From positions 1-37,203 of the forward strand of contig MSXO01000028.1 in NCBI GenBank assembly GCA_002083615.1: a stretch of 37,203 nt of DNA, in the 5' to 3' direction. Under the pieces are notes generated by a model, which saw only the letters and a list, made by a program, of their open reading frames with translations, was not told the DNA's origin and searched no databases. Below are positions 31,435 through 37,203 of the stretch, piece after piece. This DNA comes from Proteobacteria bacterium ST_bin11 (GTDB taxonomy: Bacteria > Pseudomonadota > Gammaproteobacteria > Methylococcales > Methylomonadaceae). The position numbers were made by a program, and so were the translations under genes. Every line of letters begins with the position of its first letter. Within the stretch, counting starts at the first letter, position 1.

Positions 31435-34400
31435 ATGCGTCATGCGAATCAAGCCCCGTTGTCTCGACTTTTCAAAACTGTATTGTTCGTCGTCTTGGCG
31501 ATGGCGGCAACGCCGAGTTTCGCCACCGACACAACGCTTTCCGATACGCCGGAGACGCTGTTTAATTCGGCAGATGCCCAGGGACTGAGGGATAAAGCCA
31601 CGGCGCTGGCAACACCGGCCCGCATCTATGAATACGTCCGTAACGACTTCGAGCACGCCCTATATCACGGCGCACGTTCTAACGCCGTCAACACCTTTCT
31701 CGGCCAGCGAGGCAATGACGTGGATATTTCCTCCGTACTCATTGCGATGTATCGCTATAAGGGAATTCCGGCTCGATACGTAGTTGGCAAAGTCCAAGTC
31801 AAGGCTGCCGACATTCAAAACTGGCTGGGCGTCCACAATCTCGATCTGGCGTTAGGTATCCTCAACGATCAGGGCATTCAGGGCGTGATATTGGCACCCG
31901 ACCGTTCCTATGTCGAATTCGAACACGTTTGGACCGAAGTGTCAGTGCCTTTTGGCGATTACCGTGGCGCCGGTCCCGGAGCAACCAGCGTAAACTGCGC
32001 AACAACGCCCAGCCGTTGCTCCTGGATTGCCCTCGATCCTTCGTTCAAGCTCAAGCGCTATCCGGCGGCGCCGATTGACATTCACGATACGGTGAATTTC
32101 GACTACACCGCGTATTACAACGCCATCAAGAACAACGACGAGAGCCGTAAAGAAAATAATCCGCTGCAAATCCACGAAACCGCCATTCTGGATTATCTGC
32201 GGGCCAATCAACCCGGTAAGGGCTTGGCTGACGTGGCGGATGTTGGCGAGATTTTAACCGAGGAAGCCGGCATCCTGCCCGCTTCGCTGCCTTACCAAAC
32301 GACTGGCAGTTTGCGCCGTTACAATTCGGTCACCGATCACGACACCGCCGAGAACCCCGACTGGCGAAAATATGTGACCGTCACCGTGAATCTCAACGGT
32401 CGCACGCTAACGGGCGTCAAAGTCTCCGAAGCCGATCTTTCCACGCAACGGCTGACCTTCGCCTACGAAAAAACGCCAAGCCCTGCTCAAGTCTTACGAT
32501 TGAACGGAGTCGAACTCTTGCGCGTCGCTTTGAACGGCAGCGAGTTGGACGGCGCCGGACAGCCCGTGCAACTGGGATCGCAATTCGAGCTATTGCTCGA
32601 TATGGATGGTCGCGCCAAGACCGACGGCAGCGGTCAAACCGATCATCATCTGAAGTCTTATACCGGCCAAACCATGGGCGGCATGCAACTGATCGGCGCG
32701 GGCGGCGAAGCCTCCAACTGGGGCAGCGTTCATTTGGCGGCCAGTCAATTGTTGACGGCCAATCAGCAATACGCCATCGCCTATCTGTACGATAGCGCCA
32801 ATCAGACCTATGTGCCTTATATCGACGCCAATCGTAACGGCATGGTCGATGCCGGCGAAATCAAGCTGATCGATCATGATCAAGCTATGCAGGCGCTGAC
32901 CGGCGGCTTGCTGGAAGTCGCCATGCGGGAATATCTGGTTCGCGTTCGCGAGAGCGTGCAACGCATTGACACCTTGGGCCATACTATCTCCCCGATTGAA
33001 GGCTTTGCCGGGATTACCAGCTCGACATACGAAGCCGATTATTATGGCGACATTCCGTTCTCGATTCTGCCCGGCGGCTTGCTGATCGATGTCAAAGGCC
33101 TGGAAATCCTCGGGTCGTGGCGCACGAATGCGGCGCAACAAGCCTCGGATAAGCAATTTCTGCTTATCGGCCATATGAGTTCCGCGCTTGAGCACGAAGT
33201 CTGGCAGGACCTGACCGGATTCGACGCCATCTCCACCGTTCGCGGTATCCAGATGGCGATGGCGAATGGCGCAACAATGGTCAATCCGAAGAAAAACACG
33301 ACCACCGACACACTGCCAGGCTTATACACGCAATTTGGCTATCAGAGCGCACCGCAAACGCCTTTCGCATTCCGCAGTTCGACGATATTCAGCAGTACGC
33401 CGGCGTCATGGTATCTCAATCCCAACGATGGTGTCGTCAGGGGATTCGGCATATTAAAGAAACAAGTCGGATCAACGACACCTACGTACCGGTATGGTCC
33501 GGTCAATGTTTATTCGAACGATGGTAGGGACAGTTTTGTCAGCAACGTAGATACCTTGGAGAACAACCTGAACGCCGGGATTACCCAATACGGCAGTGGT
33601 TGCACCGTAAGCAGTCCGGGCTATTATTTCGGCGGACAATACCATGCCGGCAATTGCAGCACTGTGCTGAACGCCCTCAGCGCCTATTGGACGGCCAGTA
33701 CCAGCGACGACGTGTCGAAATTTCTGGATCAGAACCAGGGTTTTGTCAACAGCGAACACGTCTACCGAAACTCGACGCAGTCGGCCGATGCACTCGATGT
33801 CTATACGTTACAAAGGGTCCGTAACGAACTTTACACGCAAAACCCATCCCAATTTTGGGCAGAGTTTCTGCTTCCGAACAAACAGGCATACGGGCCTTAT
33901 TACCGGTTTTCGGTCTTCATCGAGCAGTGGCATAACGTATCCGATAACGCGTTGTACGGCATGCTGTTCGGCATCCAGAACAATTCCTTTCTGGCCGGCG
34001 GCGGCTATGTAGACGTCGGCACCATCGTTACGCCGTCCACGCCGTTGTCGGAAGGCGCCGCCATTACCCCGGCTTACACCAACGCTTTGTTCACCAGCAA
34101 ACACCTGATCGCCCAGGTTAATAACGACCCGCTGAAGACGCCTTCCACCGTCGATCCCATCTCCACCGTGACCGGCAATAACTACCACGACGAGACGGAT
34201 TTTTCTATCAAGAGTCGCGGCTTGAACTACGCCTTTACCCGCACCTATAACTCCGGCCAGCAGGCCACCACGTTGGATGGCATTTTGGGCGTCGGTTGGA
34301 GGCATAGCTATGGCATGAAATTGAAAGCCAACGATTGGGGCGATTGCCCGGACTGCGCGGCGGGCACCGGGGCGGGCAAACGCCCCGAAAACGGCAATGG

Positions 34401-37203
34401 CGTCACCGCCTCCATCACCTATATCGATGAACGAGGCGGCGAGCATTTATATCTGGTTAACGAAACCTCTAAGGCGGTTACCGCGCCGCAAGGCGAATTC
34501 GATAGCTTGAGCTTTGATAGTCCGGCTGCCGGTTATCATACCTTGACGTTCCGCAACGGCGTGAAATACGTGTTTCAGACCGTCGGCAGCGGTATTCTGA
34601 AAAACACGCCCGGCGTTTCGGCCCGTTTGGCCCGCATCGAGGATCCCTACGGCAACGTGCTGAACCTGACTTACAACGCCTCCGGGCAGTTAACTCAAGT
34701 GCGCGACAATTTGAATATTGCCACTCGCACCGGTCTAGCGCTAGCGTACTTTACCAACGGTCGTCTCAAAAGTGTTACGGACTGGAGCGGGCGGCAATGG
34801 CAATACAGCTACGACAGCGACGGCAATCTGGATTTTGCGCTCAATCCTTTGAGTCAGAAGATCAACTACAGCTATCAGGAGGGTGGCACTGGAAATGGAC
34901 CTCACGATCTCACCGAGGTGACCCTGCCCGAGCTGCGTAACGGGCAACCGGTCAAAACCGCCTTCCAATACTATCGCAACGGGCGAGCGTTCTCTCAAAA
35001 GAACGCACTGGACCAAGGCGAAACGCTGCAATACGACCTGTACCGCCGTAGTACCCGCGTTACCGATGCGCGCGGCGCGGTGCGTATCCACGGCTACAAT
35101 GCTAATGGCGCACTGACTCGGCTGGAAGAACCGGATGGTGGCGTATTCCTGTTCGCCAACCAGAACGACGGTTTGCGCTACCAAAAATACGATGCTTTGG
35201 GCTATGCGACAAACTACAGCTATCGTTCCGACCGCAGCTTCGGCAGCGCCTCAGACAATGGCGGCAACGTCAGCCGCGAGCGTGATGCCTTGAATCACGA
35301 TAGCGACAGCGATTACGGTATTTACGACCAAGTCAGCGCAGTCAAAGATAAAAACGGCCATAACCGCCGCTACGTGTACGCCACCACCACCAACGCCACC
35401 GCCTGCGGCGGCGACATCAAGGGTAAATTAAAGGAAACCCGAGCGGACTTGAATGGCCAGCTTGATGTGCTGCTGGCCCAACACTACTACGATCCCTACG
35501 GCAATCCGTGCGTAACCCGCGAACTCATTGAAGCGGGTAATACCAATCGCTTTCGGCAGACCGACTGGTATTTTGACGCCAGCAACCTGTATCTTGATTA
35601 CAAAGTCGTCCACCAATCCAACGACCTCACTCGGCCCTACCTTTACATCGACTATAGCTACGACAGCCTGGGGCGACTGCTTGCGCAGATCCTGTATGTG
35701 CCCGATCCCAACGACAGCAGCCTGCTGTTCCAGACCACCAGTTACCAATATGATGCCCTGGATCGGGTGACCAAAGTGACCAACCCGCGCGGCGACATTC
35801 GCGAAACGGTTTACGATGCCAACGGCCAAATCGCTCAGGAAAAAGTTTGGCACAAGCAACCCAATAATCTCTACACGGTTCGCACCGTTGCTAGCCACCA
35901 ATACGATGCCGCCGACCGCCGCATCGCCACCACCGATGTCTTGGGTAAGACTACGCAATTCGGTTACGACGCTGCCGGCAACCTGACCAAAGTCACCGAC
36001 GCCAATGGTCATGTCACCCAGTATGAGTACGACGCGATGAATCGCCGCACTGCCGTGATCGACGGCAACGGTCGCCGTACCGACATAAAATACAACCTGC
36101 GCGGCGAAGCCATAGCGGTCACCAACGCCAACGGCGAGACCGTCAAAAGTGAATACGACGCCATCGGCCGACTAACCAAGGTCATCGATCCCTTAGGGCA
36201 CGAAACTCGCTTTCAATACGACGCTAACGGCAATCAAACCTGTATCATCGACGCCAATGCGCTGAGCAATGCCGGCGATCCCGGCCACCAACCCGGCAAT
36301 ACTGACGGCTGTACCGAAAGCCGGCAGTACGACGAACTGAGCCGCATAACTCAAACCAAGGATGCCCAAAACCGCATCACTGCCAGCAGCTATGACCTGT
36401 TAGGTCACCGTTTGACCGTCACTGATGCCGAAAATCATATCACCACCTTCCGTTACGACGACCTGGGCCGAATGACCGAAATCGTCGATCCCTTAATCGA
36501 AACCCCCACCGACAAAACCCAAACCTTCGCCTACGACCAAGCCGGCAATGTCCTCGAAGCCACCGACCGCAAGGGCCAGATCAGCCGCTACCGCTACGAC
36601 CGCCTGAACCGCCTCACCCAAACCGACCATCTGGCCGACAACAGCCAGGAAACCTATACCTACGACCTTTACGGCGACTTGATCCAAAGCCAAAACGCCG
36701 ATGTCACCTATACGTATACCTACACCGCCAAACACCAGCTCAAAAGCAAAACCGACAGTCGCTCCAGCAAGACGCTGAACTGGACTTACGATCCCGCTGG
36801 CAATGTAGACACCAAGACCGATTACCAAGGCGATGTTACCGACTACCAATACGACAACGCCAACCGTCTGGTGGCCGAGACCAACCCGGCCTACCTGCAA
36901 GTCAGCTACCATTACGACCCTGCCGGATACCTGCTAGACCGCATCCTCAGCAACGGCGCCCAAACCCGCTACGGATGGGACGCGGCGGGCCGCTTGACGC
37001 AACTCAAAAACACCACTATCAGCGGCCAGCTAGTTAACGATACGAGCTACACGCGTGATCGGCTCGGCAACATTTTGACTCAGATCGACCGCAACGCCAG
37101 CGGCCAAGTCACCGGCACCACGACCTTCGGCTACGACCCGCAATACCGCCTGCTCAGCGCCGATTACCCCGGCACCAGCTTCGACGAGAGCTTCAGCTAC
37201 GAC
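31435..37203 (+). CDS. Giant YD-repeat (RHS-type) protein, 3' end outside window
   Basis: The frame is open from the ATG to the window edge, at least 1,923 residues. Signal peptide: residues 1-30. A transglutaminase-like domain spans about 60-210. His164 (EHVWTEV) and Asp201 (WIALDPSF) are kept, but the position expected for the catalytic Cys, in GNDVDISSVL (93-102), has none, so it is probably not catalytic. An EF-hand-like loop, DANRNGMVDAGE, starts near 464. The RHS-type module begins at about 925-960 (GVGWRHSYGM). YD repeats (YDAAGNLTKVTDANGH, YDAMNRRTAVIDGNG and others) run from about 1080 to the end. Such proteins form a shell that may enclose a C-terminal effector, which would lie past the window. 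It is third in the IPTL-CTERM operon. Confidence 0.9.
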   Translation, partial: MRHANQAPLSRLFKTVLFVVLAMAATPSFATDTTLSDTPETLFNSADAQGLRDKATALATPARIYEYVRNDFEHALYHGARSNAVNTFLGQRGNDVDISSVLIAMYRYKGIPARYVVGKVQVKAADIQNWLGVHNLDLALGILNDQGIQGVILAPDRSYVEFEHVWTEVSVPFGDYRGAGPGATSVNCATTPSRCSWIALDPSFKLKRYPAAPIDIHDTVNFDYTAYYNAIKNNDESRKENNPLQIHETAILDYLRANQPGKGLADVADVGEILTEEAGILPASLPYQTTGSLRRYNSVTDHDTAENPDWRKYVTVTVNLNGRTLTGVKVSEADLSTQRLTFAYEKTPSPAQVLRLNGVELLRVALNGSELDGAGQPVQLGSQFELLLDMDGRAKTDGSGQTDHHLKSYTGQTMGGMQLIGAGGEASNWGSVHLAASQLLTANQQYAIAYLYDSANQTYVPYIDANRNGMVDAGEIKLIDHDQAMQALTGGLLEVAMREYLVRVRESVQRIDTLGHTISPIEGFAGITSSTYEADYYGDIPFSILPGGLLIDVKGLEILGSWRTNAAQQASDKQFLLIGHMSSALEHEVWQDLTGFDAISTVRGIQMAMANGATMVNPKKNTTTDTLPGLYTQFGYQSAPQTPFAFRSSTIFSSTPASWYLNPNDGVVRGFGILKKQVGSTTPTYRYGPVNVYSNDGRDSFVSNVDTLENNLNAGITQYGSGCTVSSPGYYFGGQYHAGNCSTVLNALSAYWTASTSDDVSKFLDQNQGFVNSEHVYRNSTQSADALDVYTLQRVRNELYTQNPSQFWAEFLLPNKQAYGPYYRFSVFIEQWHNVSDNALYGMLFGIQNNSFLAGGGYVDVGTIVTPSTPLSEGAAITPAYTNALFTSKHLIAQVNNDPLKTPSTVDPISTVTGNNYHDETDFSIKSRGLNYAFTRTYNSGQQATTLDGILGVGWRHSYGMKLKANDWGDCPDCAAGTGAGKRPENGNGVTASITYIDERGGEHLYLVNETSKAVTAPQGEFDSLSFDSPAAGYHTLTFRNGVKYVFQTVGSGILKNTPGVSARLARIEDPYGNVLNLTYNASGQLTQVRDNLNIATRTGLALAYFTNGRLKSVTDWSGRQWQYSYDSDGNLDFALNPLSQKINYSYQEGGTGNGPHDLTEVTLPELRNGQPVKTAFQYYRNGRAFSQKNALDQGETLQYDLYRRSTRVTDARGAVRIHGYNANGALTRLEEPDGGVFLFANQNDGLRYQKYDALGYATNYSYRSDRSFGSASDNGGNVSRERDALNHDSDSDYGIYDQVSAVKDKNGHNRRYVYATTTNATACGGDIKGKLKETRADLNGQLDVLLAQHYYDPYGNPCVTRELIEAGNTNRFRQTDWYFDASNLYLDYKVVHQSNDLTRPYLYIDYSYDSLGRLLAQILYVPDPNDSSLLFQTTSYQYDALDRVTKVTNPRGDIRETVYDANGQIAQEKVWHKQPNNLYTVRTVASHQYDAADRRIATTDVLGKTTQFGYDAAGNLTKVTDANGHVTQYEYDAMNRRTAVIDGNGRRTDIKYNLRGEAIAVTNANGETVKSEYDAIGRLTKVIDPLGHETRFQYDANGNQTCIIDANALSNAGDPGHQPGNTDGCTESRQYDELSRITQTKDAQNRITASSYDLLGHRLTVTDAENHITTFRYDDLGRMTEIVDPLIETPTDKTQTFAYDQAGNVLEATDRKGQISRYRYDRLNRLTQTDHLADNSQETYTYDLYGDLIQSQNADVTYTYTYTAKHQLKSKTDSRSSKTLNWTYDPAGNVDTKTDYQGDVTDYQYDNANRLVAETNPAYLQVSYHYDPAGYLLDRILSNGAQTRYGWDAAGRLTQLKNTTISGQLVNDTSYTRDRLGNILTQIDRNASGQVTGTTTFGYDPQYRLLSADYPGTSFDESFSYD

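Noticed and set aside
31942..36912. Several long minus-strand frames across the YD-repeat gene
   Set aside because: They are antisense shadows of a GC-rich repetitive gene, with low-complexity Val/Gly/Ile translations and no ribosome sites.

Overview
The window looks like a chromosomal stretch of a gammaproteobacterium with mid-range GC. The gene set (arsenite methyltransferase, HME-type metal efflux, OpgC, IPTL-CTERM and YD-repeat proteins) would fit a Methylococcales-type methanotroph, but that placement is an impression and no marker gene proves it. It contains no rRNA, tRNA or CRISPR array that I can see.

Layout. (1) 1-3600, metal and metalloid genes: a mercury-type merR (+), then a minus-strand operon of a PiT phosphate transporter, arsenite methyltransferase ArsM, an ECF sigma factor and a zinc-finger anti-sigma, with a possible ECF-type promoter in front of PiT. 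(2) 3600-9545, mobile DNA: a scrap of one IS630 transposase, then a second IS630 transposase cut in two by a 4,550-bp IS21-like element (4276-8825) flanked by a 7-bp duplication, GCTTGGC. The cargo holds a secreted protein, an unknown soluble protein, a phage-like XRE repressor/Ner switch, and duplicated membrane proteins that share an AGRDYYE motif with the repressor. (3) 9555-12773: a type II P-type cation ATPase and a small periplasmic protein. (4) 12991-18898, a minus-strand envelope/osmotic operon: OpgC, CPA2 cation/proton antiporter, DUF502 protein, membrane protein, membrane-anchored GH17 glucanase and a frameshifted small membrane protein. (5) 19066-27182: an OmpR-type two-component system, a small lipoprotein and a CzcCBA-like HME-RND efflux operon. 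(6) 27366-29033: an isolated flgK. (7) 29490 to the window end: a three-gene operon of an IPTL-CTERM toroid/LRR protein, a helical periplasmic protein and a giant YD-repeat protein with a transglutaminase-like domain that lacks its usual cysteine.

How they connect. Three sites carry two 11-bp direct repeats (consensus NWTGAAAGGTT) followed exactly 7 bp later by a -10-like hexamer. They lie before the RND operon, before the small lipoprotein, and, pointing the other way, before the OpgC operon. This suggests that one response regulator joins metal efflux to periplasmic-glucan and envelope functions.

The best candidates for something undescribed are the repressor/AGRDYYE membrane cassette inside the IS21-like element, the three-promoter regulon, and the IPTL-CTERM/YD operon.
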